From: Sphingobacterium wenxiniae
GTDB taxonomy: Bacteria; Bacteroidota; Bacteroidia; Sphingobacteriales; Sphingobacteriaceae
Assembly: GCF_900116225.1 (NCBI RefSeq)
Contig: NZ_FOZZ01000013.1
Location: forward strand, 1-64,000
Direction: 5' to 3'
Length of the DNA stretch: 64,000 bases
In this document: in pieces, positions 1-8,842 of the stretch
How the letters are laid out: the number at the start of each line of letters is the position of its first letter
Position numbering within the stretch: the stretch's first letter is position 1
Program-made: the position numbers and the translations under genes
Notes under the pieces: model-generated
Told to the model about the DNA's origin: nothing
What the model saw: the letters and a program-made list of their open reading frames with translations, nothing else
Database searches by the model: none

Positions 1-21
1 GTATCCGCCCTACCAAGTACA
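1..21 (+). repeat. Left terminal inverted repeat of the IS66 element
   Basis: Starts GTATCCGCCCTACCAAGTAC. The reverse complement of 2202-2222 matches it at 18 of 21 positions (mismatches at positions 7, 14 and 17). Confidence 0.88.
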
Positions 22-58
22 TATTTTTTAGCATTCATCTAAGTCCTAGCTTTGCTGT

Positions 59-340
59 ATGAGCAAAGAGGAAAAAAGAGCACAGATGCTTTCGATGATA
101 GCGGACTGGCAGCAGAGCGGCATGAGCAAGAAACGCTACTGCGAGGAAAATGGGATCCATGAGGCTACGTTTTATTATTGGTTTTCGCGCAGCAAAGAAA
201 ACGACACTGACAGGGGAAGATTTATAACGCTCGATAAGTCCGGCAGAAATAGTGATGTAGAGGTGATCTATCCCAATGGGGTCCGGATTAAGGTAGATAC
301 CGACCTTAGTTTACTTTCCCAGCTGATCCGCCTTTACTGA
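59..340 (+). CDS. tnpA: IS66 accessory protein TnpA
   Basis: A 93-residue protein with the helix-turn-helix typical of IS66 orf1: the segment around residues 20-45 (SGMSKKRYCEENGIHEATFY) resembles the DNA-binding part of IS3/IS66 OrfA proteins. It is required with TnpB for IS66 transposition in studied members, but its exact role is unclear. It is the first gene of the element. Its stop codon is one base before the tnpB start, so the two are probably translationally coupled. Confidence 0.85.
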   Translation: MSKEEKRAQMLSMIADWQQSGMSKKRYCEENGIHEATFYYWFSRSKENDTDRGRFITLDKSGRNSDVEVIYPNGVRIKVDTDLSLLSQLIRLY

Positions 341-341
341 T

Positions 342-695
342 ATGTTTTCATTGGGTTCCTCTCACCGGTTCTATCTGTACGATGGCCATTGCGATATGCG
401 CAAGAGTTTTGACGGTCTATGCGGCCTGGTTATTTCGGTGATGCAGCGCCAGCCGACCAGTGGTGAGGTATTTGTATTTTTGAACCGGGTCCGTACGCAT
501 ATCAAGCTGCTGCACTGGGAACACGGCGGCTTTGTGCTGTACTACAAGCGTCTGGAGCAGGGTACTTTTGGATCATCGGAGCTGAAAAATGGCGAACTTT
601 CCTGGAGCGACCTGGTGCTGATGGTCGAGGGGATACAGGTGGTAAAGAGCATACAGAAAAAACGTTATTCATTGCATCAAAAACAGCTTTTTTGA
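342..695 (+). CDS. tnpB: IS66 accessory protein TnpB
   Basis: A 117-residue protein of the IS66 Orf2-like family, recognised by the N-terminal YLYDGHCDMRKSFDGL segment and the central NRVRTHIKLLHWEHGGF segment. The length is normal for the family. It is essential for transposition in characterised IS66 elements, with unknown biochemical activity. It starts one base after tnpA ends and is followed by 35 bp before tnpC. Confidence 0.88.
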   Translation: MFSLGSSHRFYLYDGHCDMRKSFDGLCGLVISVMQRQPTSGEVFVFLNRVRTHIKLLHWEHGGFVLYYKRLEQGTFGSSELKNGELSWSDLVLMVEGIQVVKSIQKKRYSLHQKQLF

Positions 696-730
696 TTGCA
701 TCAGCGCAGAAAAAAACGTACCTTTAGGGT

Positions 731-2206
731 ATGGAAACAGCGCTGGAATCTCTCTCGAAAGAAGACCTTCTGAAGGTCATTTCCAGCCGTGATGAAAAGA
801 TCGATTATCTGGAATCACAGCTTGCGATGTACAAACGCATGCAGTTCGGACAGAAGCGCGAGCGCTTCGAGGGCAACCCCAACCAGACCGAACTTCCATT
901 TCAGTCAGAGCCCGCAGAAGTAGAACGGCAGCAGGAAGAAATCAAGGAAAAGATCGAGTATACCCGCACACGTCCTAACCACAAAGGACGTGCGAAACTT
1001 CCCGAGCATTTGCCTGTAGAAGAAATAGAAATACATCCAGAAGGAGACCTGACGGATATGGTATGCATCGGCAAAGAGATCACCGAAGAACTGGAGTGCG
1101 AGCCTGCCAAGTTCTATATCAGGCGCTATATCCGTTATAAGTACACGCCTAAAAACGGTGATGGCGTTAAGATCGGCGAGCTTCCCGAACGTGTCATCGA
1201 CAAAGGTATTCCCGGAGCGGGCCTATTAGCGATGATACTGACAGGGAAATATGCAGACCACCTTCCATTATACCGACAGAAACAGATCTTTGCCAGGGAA
1301 AACATACAAATAGCCTCTTCAACCATTGAAGGATGGACCAGGCAGGCGCTCGAAAAGCTCGAACCACTGTATGAACAGCTTGTCTTCGAAACCAAAACAA
1401 AAGGATATTTACAGGTCGACGAGACCCCGATAAAAGTACTGGACAGCGACAAAAAAGGCGCTGCCCATCAAGGGTATTATTGGGTATATCACGCCCCATT
1501 AGAGGGAACGGTATTGTTTGACTATAGCCCTACCCGTGGCGGTATTGCTGCTGTCCCCATGCTTGGAAACTTCAAAGGGTATCTACAGACGGACGGGTAC
1601 GCCGTTTACGAAAAATACGGTAAAAAGAAAGATATCACGCACTTGGCCTGCTGGGCACACGCACGTCGTGAGTTTGAAAAAGCATTGGACAATGATAGGC
1701 CAAGAGCTGAAAAAGCACTGTTGATGATCCAAAAACTGTATGCCATTGAACGTCAGCTAAAGGGCCATGGTCTGGATGCTACGCAGACCAAAGAATTGAG
1801 GTTGACCGAATCTCTACCGGTCATCAATGCGCTAGGAAAATGGATCTTTGAGGAAATAAAAAATACACTCCCCAAAAGTCAAATCGGAAAGGCCATGGCG
1901 TATGCATACGCCAGATGGGATGCGCTTTCAGCATACCTGTATGATGGGAATCTGCTTATTGATAATAATCTTGTGGAAAATGCTATTCGCCCGGTTGCCC
2001 TGGGACGAAAGAACTATCTCTTTGCAGGAAGCCATGAAGCAGCTCAGCGTGCAGCAATGATATACTCGTTTTTTGCAATCTGCAAAAAACATGAAGTAAA
2101 TCCTTGGCAGTGGTTAAAGCATACGTTGGAAAACATTATGTCAATAAACCATAAAAACTTAAAGGATCTTTATCCGCAAAACTTCAAAAAATTAGCTGAC
2201 CTGTAG
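731..2206 (+). CDS. tnpC: IS66 family transposase TnpC
   Basis: A 491-residue DDE transposase of full length. The N-terminal 50 residues form a leucine-zipper-like helix (SLSKEDLLKVISSRDEKIDY), then a charged linker, then a zinc-finger-like/central region. The DDE catalytic residues are visible as Asp230 (GYLQVDETPIK), Asp288 (GYLQTDGYAVYEKYG) and Glu416 (DNNLVENAIRPVALGRKNYLF). The last 60 residues match the usual IS66 C-terminal domain (MIYSFFAICKKHEVNPWQWL). No frameshift or internal stop is present. The stop codon overlaps the right terminal repeat. Confidence 0.95.
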   Translation: METALESLSKEDLLKVISSRDEKIDYLESQLAMYKRMQFGQKRERFEGNPNQTELPFQSEPAEVERQQEEIKEKIEYTRTRPNHKGRAKLPEHLPVEEIEIHPEGDLTDMVCIGKEITEELECEPAKFYIRRYIRYKYTPKNGDGVKIGELPERVIDKGIPGAGLLAMILTGKYADHLPLYRQKQIFARENIQIASSTIEGWTRQALEKLEPLYEQLVFETKTKGYLQVDETPIKVLDSDKKGAAHQGYYWVYHAPLEGTVLFDYSPTRGGIAAVPMLGNFKGYLQTDGYAVYEKYGKKKDITHLACWAHARREFEKALDNDRPRAEKALLMIQKLYAIERQLKGHGLDATQTKELRLTESLPVINALGKWIFEEIKNTLPKSQIGKAMAYAYARWDALSAYLYDGNLLIDNNLVENAIRPVALGRKNYLFAGSHEAAQRAAMIYSFFAICKKHEVNPWQWLKHTLENIMSINHKNLKDLYPQNFKKLADL

Positions 2207-2991
2207 TTCGTAGGGAGGATACTGAGAAACAATTTAATAGAACTTTCAAGTTCCCCCATAAACGTATAATGCTTAAAACTAACAGGCTGTCTCAAATCTT
2301 CTCTCATCAACCACTTAGCTTTACCAAGGTATCTTGATAGTCTGACACTATTATTGACCGCTATAGCGAATCGTTTTTCATTATATACAGAATTCCACAA
2401 TTTTCCTTCCACCCCAAACCACGTAGCGGCATACATACTATTCTTGCCGACGTCTTCATGAAATAGATTTAACCGCTGGAATGATGATGTCAAACCTACA
2501 AGTAGGTTTCCACGCTTTGTTATAGGGTGTAGTAGAGACAACTTCATATAATGCCCTTTGTCACTTTCAAATGCTCGATTATAGACGATAGTCTGTCTGT
2601 TGTCATCTGAATAATCAACATCTGTACCTATTCCCTTATAATTCTTTTCTACGGCAAAGGACAGATAAGGTTTTGCAACATCGTTAAAGCATAATCCCAT
2701 ATCTATGTTTACACCATACGATCGGATATCTCGCCAGTTCAATTCAGACAGGACATTGGGGGCATTATTATTCCCTGCAATAGACCAATTAAATGAGCTG
2801 TTAGAATAAACAGGCTTAATTTCAAGTTCCTTGATTAAATTACTAGTAGGTTTATTTATTGAGGGAGATTTTATGGTAATTGAATCTTGGGTATAAGCAA
2901 TAGCATATCCTTCACTACAGTTTTTCGCTATCAATGCTGAATGAAATGACAGAAAGAAAATTAAGATGATGCTTTTAATAACTGACATCAT
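2170..2991 (-). pseudogene. Outer-membrane beta-barrel protein gene truncated by IS66
   Basis: The reading frame starts with a signal peptide (MMSVIKSIILIFFLSFHSALIA) followed by a mature part rich in alternating aromatic/polar strands. The segment FNWSIAGNNNAPNVLSELNW resembles omptin-like / Protochlamydia-outer-membrane-protein barrels; this family call is tentative. Only about 256 codons (2223-2991) belong to the original gene. From 2222 down to 2170 the frame runs through the IS66 end into tnpC antisense and stops by chance, so the native C-terminal strands are missing. The remainder of the gene, if still present, must lie left of the window. The product is probably not folded or inserted correctly. 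Confidence 0.75.
2202..2222 (-). repeat. Right terminal inverted repeat of the IS66 element
   Basis: Ends ...TAGGGAGGATAC, the inverted partner of bases 1-21. It overlaps the last codons of tnpC. Confidence 0.88.
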
Positions 2992-3160
2992 AATTATTTG
3001 GGTTGTATTTCACAAAACATAAGACATTCACAGAGTAATCAGTATAAATATATAATATAAAAATATACTATATGAATGAACCCTACATTATGACCAGATT
3101 AAGTTTCTATTAAAATTGACTATCACAATTTTTTTAAACACTCTCTCATAAAGTGTGTAA

Positions 3161-3205
3161 ATACAAAAAAATGCGAAGTCTTATCGAACATCGCATTTTT
3201 TGTAT
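3161..3205 (-). terminator. Bidirectional hairpin terminator
   Basis: ATACAAAAAAATGCGA at 3161-3176 pairs with TCGCATTTTTTGTAT at 3191-3205, a long stem with A/T-rich flanks usable on either strand. It lies 30 bp after the stop codon of the DUF4468 gene. Confidence 0.8.
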
Positions 3206-3234
3206 CAAAGAGTCAGTATAAAAAAACAACGCAT

Positions 3235-3876
3235 TTACTTCAATACTTTCCTTGCCGATTCAAAAATTTTCCTAACCTCGCTATCCATAGTATAGATAGC
3301 TTTTCCATTATATTTTTTCCGCTTACCCTTTAGGTAGTCGAAATAAGATTGTGTCAGGTCTACATCAAATCTTTCGACCGAGTTGTACTGATCAAAATTT
3401 ATATTCTCGTTCAACATCGCATTAGTAGCTTCCAAATACATCTGTAAGCTATTCCTACGTTTATCACTCCCGTATATATTATAAACACTCATCTCAACAG
3501 TGTTGGCATCAATATTTATAGCGACCGTAAAAAACATTGAGAAGTCTGATTTATTGGCGCCAAATTTAAAGCTATATTTTCTCACCGATTTACCAACCAA
3601 TATACCACTTTCTTGATCATCGATTTGAATAGCACTATGAATATCTGGGAAACTGTCTACAAACCATCTTTTTAGAGTAGCGTATACCTGTTCTTTATTC
3701 CCTCCATACGGTATAAATTCCCCATATACTACTTTTCCATCTTTAAGCGGGATATGCAACGCTACACTGTCCACTTGATCAGTATTAGGTTTATACATTT
3801 GAGCGGAGGAACTATGAGAAAAAACCAACATGGGCATAAACCAAAGTAAAAGAAAGTGTACTAATTTAGTTTTCAT
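3235..3876 (-). CDS. Exported DUF4468 protein
   Basis: A 213-residue protein with a signal peptide (MKTKLVHFLLLWFMPMLVFSHSSSAQ). The mature part contains the DUF4468 pattern: a short strand with the QVYATLKRWFVDSFPDIHSAIQIDDQ segment followed by SGILVGKSVRKYSFKF and a TBP-like alpha/beta fold. The function of DUF4468 is not established; members are common in Bacteroidota and are exported. It stands alone between terminators, so it is probably monocistronic. Confidence 0.7.
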   Translation of the reverse strand: MKTKLVHFLLLWFMPMLVFSHSSSAQMYKPNTDQVDSVALHIPLKDGKVVYGEFIPYGGNKEQVYATLKRWFVDSFPDIHSAIQIDDQESGILVGKSVRKYSFKFGANKSDFSMFFTVAINIDANTVEMSVYNIYGSDKRRNSLQMYLEATNAMLNENINFDQYNSVERFDVDLTQSYFDYLKGKRKKYNGKAIYTMDSEVRKIFESARKVLK

Positions 3877-3913
3877 ATATTTTTAAATAAATTGCTTAAC
3901 GATATAAATCAAA

Positions 3914-3943
3914 AAAAGCCGGCTTCACATGAAAAGCCGACTT
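3914..3943 (-). terminator. Rho-independent terminator after the beta-helix lipoprotein gene
   Basis: Read on the minus strand: stem AAGTCGGCTT / AAGCCGGCTT with an eight-base loop, followed by a run of T. It lies 35-64 bp after the lipoprotein stop codon. Confidence 0.85.
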
Positions 3944-3977
3944 AATATATAAAGAGGAAGTATTTATTCTTTGGATA

Positions 3978-5168
3978 TTACAATCCTACAGTCCAACCTT
4001 TAGCCCACTCTGGAGTAGCAGTACCTGCTCCTGCTCCTGTAGCAGCATTATTTTCTGTAAAGATTGCAGAAACATCTACGGACTCACCTTTCGTTCCTTC
4101 TGGCGAGCCTGCAGGAACTGTTTTTGTACCTTTTGATTTAGTTACCACTTGATCAAATTTTACATTCGTCACTTTCAAAGAACCATCTGCTATATACCCA
4201 ATGCCCTCGTTGTGCTCTACATCAAAACCAACAGACCAGTTGCTCAACACCACATTGTCAATCGTTGCTTTTGTTCCAACACGTAACTTCATAGCTTGTG
4301 GTTCAGAACCTGTAGCACCGCGCCCAATTAAGGTCAGGTTCTTAATAGTAGGGTTAGAGATAGGATCGGCTAAATGGTTATTCGAGTTGTTATCCGCTTC
4401 AATACCTCTATTTCCTTTAGAAGAAGCTTCCTTAGCATACCAATTCTCATTTGTGCCGTTCCAACCTTCGGTCCAGTCAAACTGATCGTCCTCATTAGCT
4501 GTTGCCACTAAATACTTTGTATTTACAGTACCACCAAACCACTCAAAACCATCATCAGAACTTTCGTGTACCTGCACATATTCAATCGTTGTACCATTAC
4601 CTACACCAAACATAGATAACCCGTTAAACTCTTTATCCGCACTATATAGGTATCCCGAATATTCGATACGAACATACTTAAGTATACCCGAATTATCATT
4701 AGCGACAGTACCACCATAAGGTAAGCCAGAAACCTCCGCATTTGCTGTAGTTCCTTTGTTAATCGGAGCTCTACCGCACAATACGATTCCTCCCCAAGCT
4801 TGCTGTGTTTTATTTGCAGCAGTAAAAACAATAGGTTTATCTTTTGTTCCTTCCGCAAAAATCTGTCCGCCTTGCGCTACAGCAATATAACGAACCTCTT
4901 CACCCTCTTTGAATGGGGTGGCCTCGATAACTACACCAGGCTTGATGGTCAACTTACCACCCGACTTCACTTCCAAAGGACCTGAAAGCTTATATGTACC
5001 GCTTTCCAAGATTAAGTTTTCTCCACTTTTCACTTCCCCTTTCAGGTTGTTGCGGATATCATCATCAATTGTTACGATTGGGTCATCCTTATCACTACAA
5101 GCAGTAAAAGCCATTGGTGCAGTTGCAAATAGAGCCAACATTAACAGTGTAGAAGTTGATCTTTTCAT
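3978..5168 (-). CDS. Beta-helix surface lipoprotein paired with a TonB-dependent receptor
   Basis: A 396-residue lipoprotein: signal peptide with lipobox ending at Cys23 (MAFTACSDKDDP). The mature part shows right-handed beta-helix style repeats: SGGKLTIKPGVVIEA, then several rungs around GGQIFAEGTKDKPIVFTA, GILKYVRIEYSG and TIEYVQVHESSDDGFEWFGG. It lies downstream of the TonB-dependent receptor in the same direction, 100 bp apart, and has its own terminator. A plausible role is a surface-exposed or periplasmic partner in substrate capture for that receptor; there is no SusD-like gene. The substrate cannot be read from the sequence. Large parts are acidic and glycine-rich, as is common in surface lipoproteins. 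Confidence 0.7.
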   Translation of the reverse strand: MKRSTSTLLMLALFATAPMAFTACSDKDDPIVTIDDDIRNNLKGEVKSGENLILESGTYKLSGPLEVKSGGKLTIKPGVVIEATPFKEGEEVRYIAVAQGGQIFAEGTKDKPIVFTAANKTQQAWGGIVLCGRAPINKGTTANAEVSGLPYGGTVANDNSGILKYVRIEYSGYLYSADKEFNGLSMFGVGNGTTIEYVQVHESSDDGFEWFGGTVNTKYLVATANEDDQFDWTEGWNGTNENWYAKEASSKGNRGIEADNNSNNHLADPISNPTIKNLTLIGRGATGSEPQAMKLRVGTKATIDNVVLSNWSVGFDVEHNEGIGYIADGSLKVTNVKFDQVVTKSKGTKTVPAGSPEGTKGESVDVSAIFTENNAATGAGAGTATPEWAKGWTVGL

Positions 5169-5268
5169 TTTTTTTGAGTTTTTATTTTTCTTATTTTTCT
5201 AATACAAAGAAAGATGTTTAATATGTAGCTATGATTAACGCTATATTAGGATATTGTTAAAAATGCTT

Positions 5269-8001
5269 TTAAAATCTATAATTTACACCCAAACTAAAGA
5301 ACGCCCCTCTCTTGTAAGAAAGTACCCTAATAGGGTCTGCGTTCTCTTGCCATCTTTCAAAAGTTGGGTTGAGGATATTTCGGGCTGCCAAATCCACACC
5401 GATGTGTTTAGTCAACTTAGATTTCAAGACAAAATCTAATGTACCCATCCCCTTATCTACCCAATTTCCAAGACCTCCTGTACCTATAGCATTCAGTTTG
5501 TCCGAGTAATAGTTGTACATAACGGTCGCACTTATATTTTTGCCGCCATCAAAATTTCTAACATAAGACAAATCTGCATTCACGATGAAATCTGAGGCTC
5601 CTGTAAACTTGGAAGAAGGATTCGTAGGGTCGATATTGAGCAATCCATCTGTTTCCCTGCTCACTTTATCAGGATTGAATTTTTGTTCAGTTTTCATAAT
5701 CGCAGTATTGAAACCCACAGAAAGCTTATTATTGTTCAAGTTAAGCAGGTATTTCTTCGCTTCAAGTTCCACACCATATACATACCCTTTATCACCGGTA
5801 TTAGCATACGAAATATCATTGGATGCCGAGGACACCATGATTTCGTTAATCGGGTTTTGAATATATTTCCCGAAAGCTGTTATCGAGTACAATTCTCCTT
5901 CTCTTGGAAACATTTCCCATTTCAAATCAAGATTGTAATTGTCAGATGCGTACAGATATTGATTTCCTACGATCACCTGCGTCACTTCTTCGTAAGGGAA
6001 GCGAACCCGCTCTTTGAATTGAGGCAATGTGTAGGTCTTGCTTGCTCCTAAACGTAAATTATTACGTTCATTCAGTTCATATTTTAGGTTTAGACTCGGT
6101 AGAAAGCCATTTTTCTTCAAAGTATTCTCACCTTTACGGTATTCTATACTGTAGAAATCAACGTATTGCTTGATATTTTCATAGCGTAGTCCCAATACCC
6201 CTGTCAGGCGATCTGTCAACTTGTATTCAATGTTTGCGAACGCTGCATGAATATCCTGATCACCATTATAATATTGGAAAGCGTTGCCAGCAAAACCAAT
6301 TAGGTCGTAAAAATTACCATAACCTGAGGCACCAAGATATTCATCCAGATTAGAAGGACTGATCTTAGTCGTTTCCTGTTGTCCGTTTTTGATATTGAAG
6401 TTCAACTGCATAACATCGAACGAACGCTCTTTCATCTTGCCGTTATACCCGAACGTTACTTTACCTTTATCGCCATCCAATTTATACGAACCCGAAACAT
6501 TAGCCGCTATTTCATTTTCTTTCAGATAGTAGGTATAGCGGTGATTGTCGGCTGCGTTGATACGAATCAAGTAATGATCACCGTTGGCATCCTGTCTGTA
6601 CATACTTTGCAGACGGTCTGGCATATCGCCTTTCACATGATTGTAGGCAAATCCCCAGTTCAAATCTACCTTATCCGTCAATGTATGTTTTCCTAACAAT
6701 TGATTAATCAACAACTGTGTACTAGAAAAAGTACTACGATTAATTGTCCCGCGATAGTTTTCCGCATCTGAACCGGCGTCCCGGATAAATCCGGTAAATA
6801 CATCACTATACTGGTTGCCGGCATTGACATACATAAAATTGTAGGTTAATTTATGCTTAGCATTTATCTGATAATTGGTATTCAACATACCTGTCGTATT
6901 CGCCGTATAGCTATGTTGAGATTGCCGTAAATCCTTCAAAGGTGCGCCTTGCGCACTAAAATTGGAATTCACACCATCTCGTGCTCCATATCCGTTTGCA
7001 AAATTAAATACAGCAAACAAGCTCAGCCTACCTTCATCACCAACCTTAAATGAATCACCTGCCTTTACCCCAAAATTAAATGGTGTCACTGTTTTCTTTT
7101 CTAGATCCCAGCTATTCTTAAAATGGTAACTTCCCTGCGCATCCGCAGGAGCTTTATAATCTGAATAACCGAAAAGATTAGGTCCCTGTTGCAAGTAAAA
7201 ATTATCCCATTGCTTTATTGCATTCGTGTTTATGGTAGAACCTACAGAAACCTCAAACAAACGACTGCCCGTATAATCCTTAGAACCGATATTGACAGTT
7301 GCACCGCCGAAGTCTCCGCTCAAAGAAGAATGATGCGACTTATCTACCCCTACGAAATCAACGACATCTGTGGTAAATATATCCAATGCTATATTTTTCA
7401 AGTTGGGATTACTAGAAGGAATTGGCAAGCCATTCAGCGATGTCGAGATATATCTATCACCTAAACCTCTTACATAGACCTGCGTAGAACCTTCTTGCTT
7501 AGAAACACCTGACAATTGACTTACTGCCGCAGCAGCATCACCAACCCCTTTTCTTGAAAGCTCTTGTGCGCCTATTTTTTCCAGCATCAAACTTGATGCT
7601 TTTCGTTCTTCCAATAGTGCAATCTCACTAACACGTTCTCGTCTTCTGACTACAACAACTTCCTCCAAGGTAGAACCTTCATTAACCAAGGCTACTGGAA
7701 CAAATTCCCAATCTTTACCGTTTAAACTAACGGAGGTGGAATCACTTTTATACCCAACAAACGTACTAACCAAAATAAAGGTATCCGCTTTCTCCGGCAG
7801 ACTTAAGGAGAACTCTCCTCGTTCATTGGTCGAAGTCGCTTGCTGTGTATTCGCAATGCGGATACTCACACCCGCAAGCGGCTGGTAGTTTTCTACATCC
7901 AACACTCTTCCCCTTACCCCAAATTGCTGGGCAGATACTGCTGTCACTTGAAAGACAAAGGCAGCAATCAGAAGAACAACATAGTAATTTAACTTATTCA
8001 T
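5269..8001 (-). CDS. TonB-dependent receptor with carboxypeptidase-like N-domain
   Basis: A 910-residue outer-membrane transporter. Signal peptide 1-24; CarboxypepD_reg-like domain about 27-110 (FGVRGRVLDVENYQPLAGVS); plug domain about 130-240 with VYVRGLGDRYISTSLNGLP and SLSGDFGGATVNI; then a beta-barrel to the C-terminal GVNYRF, whose final Phe is the usual signal for barrel insertion. It imports a substrate across the outer membrane using TonB energy. It forms a unit with the downstream beta-helix lipoprotein and is divergent from the ABC/DUF3299 operon at 8201, with a 199-bp shared intergenic region containing a 40-bp palindrome. The ligand is unknown; metal or metallophore uptake is only suggested by the neighbouring operon. 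Confidence 0.9.
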   Translation of the reverse strand: MNKLNYYVVLLIAAFVFQVTAVSAQQFGVRGRVLDVENYQPLAGVSIRIANTQQATSTNERGEFSLSLPEKADTFILVSTFVGYKSDSTSVSLNGKDWEFVPVALVNEGSTLEEVVVVRRRERVSEIALLEERKASSLMLEKIGAQELSRKGVGDAAAAVSQLSGVSKQEGSTQVYVRGLGDRYISTSLNGLPIPSSNPNLKNIALDIFTTDVVDFVGVDKSHHSSLSGDFGGATVNIGSKDYTGSRLFEVSVGSTINTNAIKQWDNFYLQQGPNLFGYSDYKAPADAQGSYHFKNSWDLEKKTVTPFNFGVKAGDSFKVGDEGRLSLFAVFNFANGYGARDGVNSNFSAQGAPLKDLRQSQHSYTANTTGMLNTNYQINAKHKLTYNFMYVNAGNQYSDVFTGFIRDAGSDAENYRGTINRSTFSSTQLLINQLLGKHTLTDKVDLNWGFAYNHVKGDMPDRLQSMYRQDANGDHYLIRINAADNHRYTYYLKENEIAANVSGSYKLDGDKGKVTFGYNGKMKERSFDVMQLNFNIKNGQQETTKISPSNLDEYLGASGYGNFYDLIGFAGNAFQYYNGDQDIHAAFANIEYKLTDRLTGVLGLRYENIKQYVDFYSIEYRKGENTLKKNGFLPSLNLKYELNERNNLRLGASKTYTLPQFKERVRFPYEEVTQVIVGNQYLYASDNYNLDLKWEMFPREGELYSITAFGKYIQNPINEIMVSSASNDISYANTGDKGYVYGVELEAKKYLLNLNNNKLSVGFNTAIMKTEQKFNPDKVSRETDGLLNIDPTNPSSKFTGASDFIVNADLSYVRNFDGGKNISATVMYNYYSDKLNAIGTGGLGNWVDKGMGTLDFVLKSKLTKHIGVDLAARNILNPTFERWQENADPIRVLSYKRGAFFSLGVNYRF

Positions 8002-8099
8002 ATCATGTTAAAATTATGTTGCAATATTATAAGCTAAATATTAGCTACGTGTTAACAGTAGATTATCAATACATCAGGGATTTGTTAATTAATTGTGAA

Positions 8100-8139
8100 G
8101 CTTTGAATTGCGGGAGCTTAAGCTCCCGCAATTCAAAGC
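8100..8139. repeat. Perfect 40-bp palindrome between divergent genes
   Basis: GCTTTGAATTGCGGGAGCTT at 8100-8119 is the exact reverse complement of 8120-8139, with no spacer. It can extrude as a cruciform or form a 20-bp hairpin in RNA. It sits 98 bp before the TonB receptor start and 61 bp before the ABC ATPase start, so it is not a 3' terminator for either gene. Confidence 0.85.
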
Positions 8140-8200
8140 AATTTATTTTGTCCTTCTCTCAAATAAGTAGTAATTTGCGGACTAAAAGCGTTTACACGAC

Positions 8201-8839
8201 ATGACAGACATGGTATTATCTGCTCAATCACTGAGCTATCAGTATGATAAAGGCACGCATTTAACCTTTCAAGATATTCAGATCCTACGCCATCAGCACA
8301 GCCTGTTATTAGGTGATTCGGGAACTGGTAAAACAACCTTACTCCACTTGTTAAGTGGTTTTTTAAGACCTACAACCGGAACCGTAAAACTGATGGAAAA
8401 AGATTTATACGGATTTACAGGATCAGCTTTGGATGCTTTTCGGTCGCAGAACTTAGGTTTTATTTTTCAGGAAGCCCACCTTTTACCCAATTTAACAATA
8501 TTGGAAAACATTAAGCTTGCACAAAGTCTTGCGAAAAATTCGGTTAATGAAACAACCATCTTACAACTTTTAGCACAACTGCAATTAGAAGATAAAGCTT
8601 CAAGTAGACCGAATCAATTAAGCCGTGGCCAAAAGCAACGTGTCGCTATAGCCAGAGCGATTATCAACAAACCTGCCCTTTTATTGGCAGATGAACCCAC
8701 AGCCTCACTGGACGACAAAAACACGGAAATCGTCCTGCAATTGCTGTTTGACATCGCAAACAACTATGGCTCTACCCTATTAATCGCTACGCACGACAAA
8801 CGCATCAAAGAACATTTTTCAAACGCCTATCAACTATAA
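8201..8839 (+). CDS. ABC transporter ATP-binding protein (LolD/MacB type)
   Basis: A 212-residue ATPase subunit. Walker A is GDSGTGKTT at residues 38-46, the signature is LSRGQKQRVAIARA, Walker B is ALLLADEPTASLDD and the H-loop is IATHDKR. Size and motifs fit the LolD/MacB/FtsE subgroup that works with FtsX-fold permeases by mechanotransmission rather than classical import. It is followed after 3 bp by its permease and then by a DUF3299 gene. Start at 8201; an ATG at 8210 is a possible alternative. The same gene order with a DUF3299 protein is known from zinc-starvation operons such as Pseudomonas aeruginosa PA4063-PA4066, which suggests a metal-related role. Confidence 0.85.
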   Translation: MTDMVLSAQSLSYQYDKGTHLTFQDIQILRHQHSLLLGDSGTGKTTLLHLLSGFLRPTTGTVKLMEKDLYGFTGSALDAFRSQNLGFIFQEAHLLPNLTILENIKLAQSLAKNSVNETTILQLLAQLQLEDKASSRPNQLSRGQKQRVAIARAIINKPALLLADEPTASLDDKNTEIVLQLLFDIANNYGSTLLIATHDKRIKEHFSNAYQL

Positions 8840-8842
8840 TTC

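Larger units (their letters stand above)
1..2222 (+). mobile_element. Complete IS66-family insertion sequence
   Basis: The element carries the three-gene set of IS66 (tnpA, tnpB, tnpC) in order on the plus strand. Its ends are imperfect 21-bp inverted repeats at 1-21 and 2202-2222 that agree at 18 positions; each begins GTATCC. The left end therefore coincides with the first base of the window, or lies at most a few bases before it. The right repeat overlaps the tnpC stop codon. Immediately right of it the minus-strand gene 2223-2991 begins abruptly inside its coding region, so this is the insertion point. IS66 elements usually duplicate 8 bp of target: the right copy would be 2223-2230 (TGAGAAAC); the left copy lies outside the window. 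All three reading frames are intact, so the element could be active. Confidence 0.9.

Noticed and set aside
1135-1499. Minus-strand frames within tnpC
   Set aside because: Antisense of a clear IS66 transposase with conserved DDE motifs.
8002-8200. Zur-type operator in the TonB receptor/ABC intergenic region
   Set aside because: AT-rich partial palindromes (GCTAA...TTAGC near 8033) exist, but none matches a known Zur box well enough to call.
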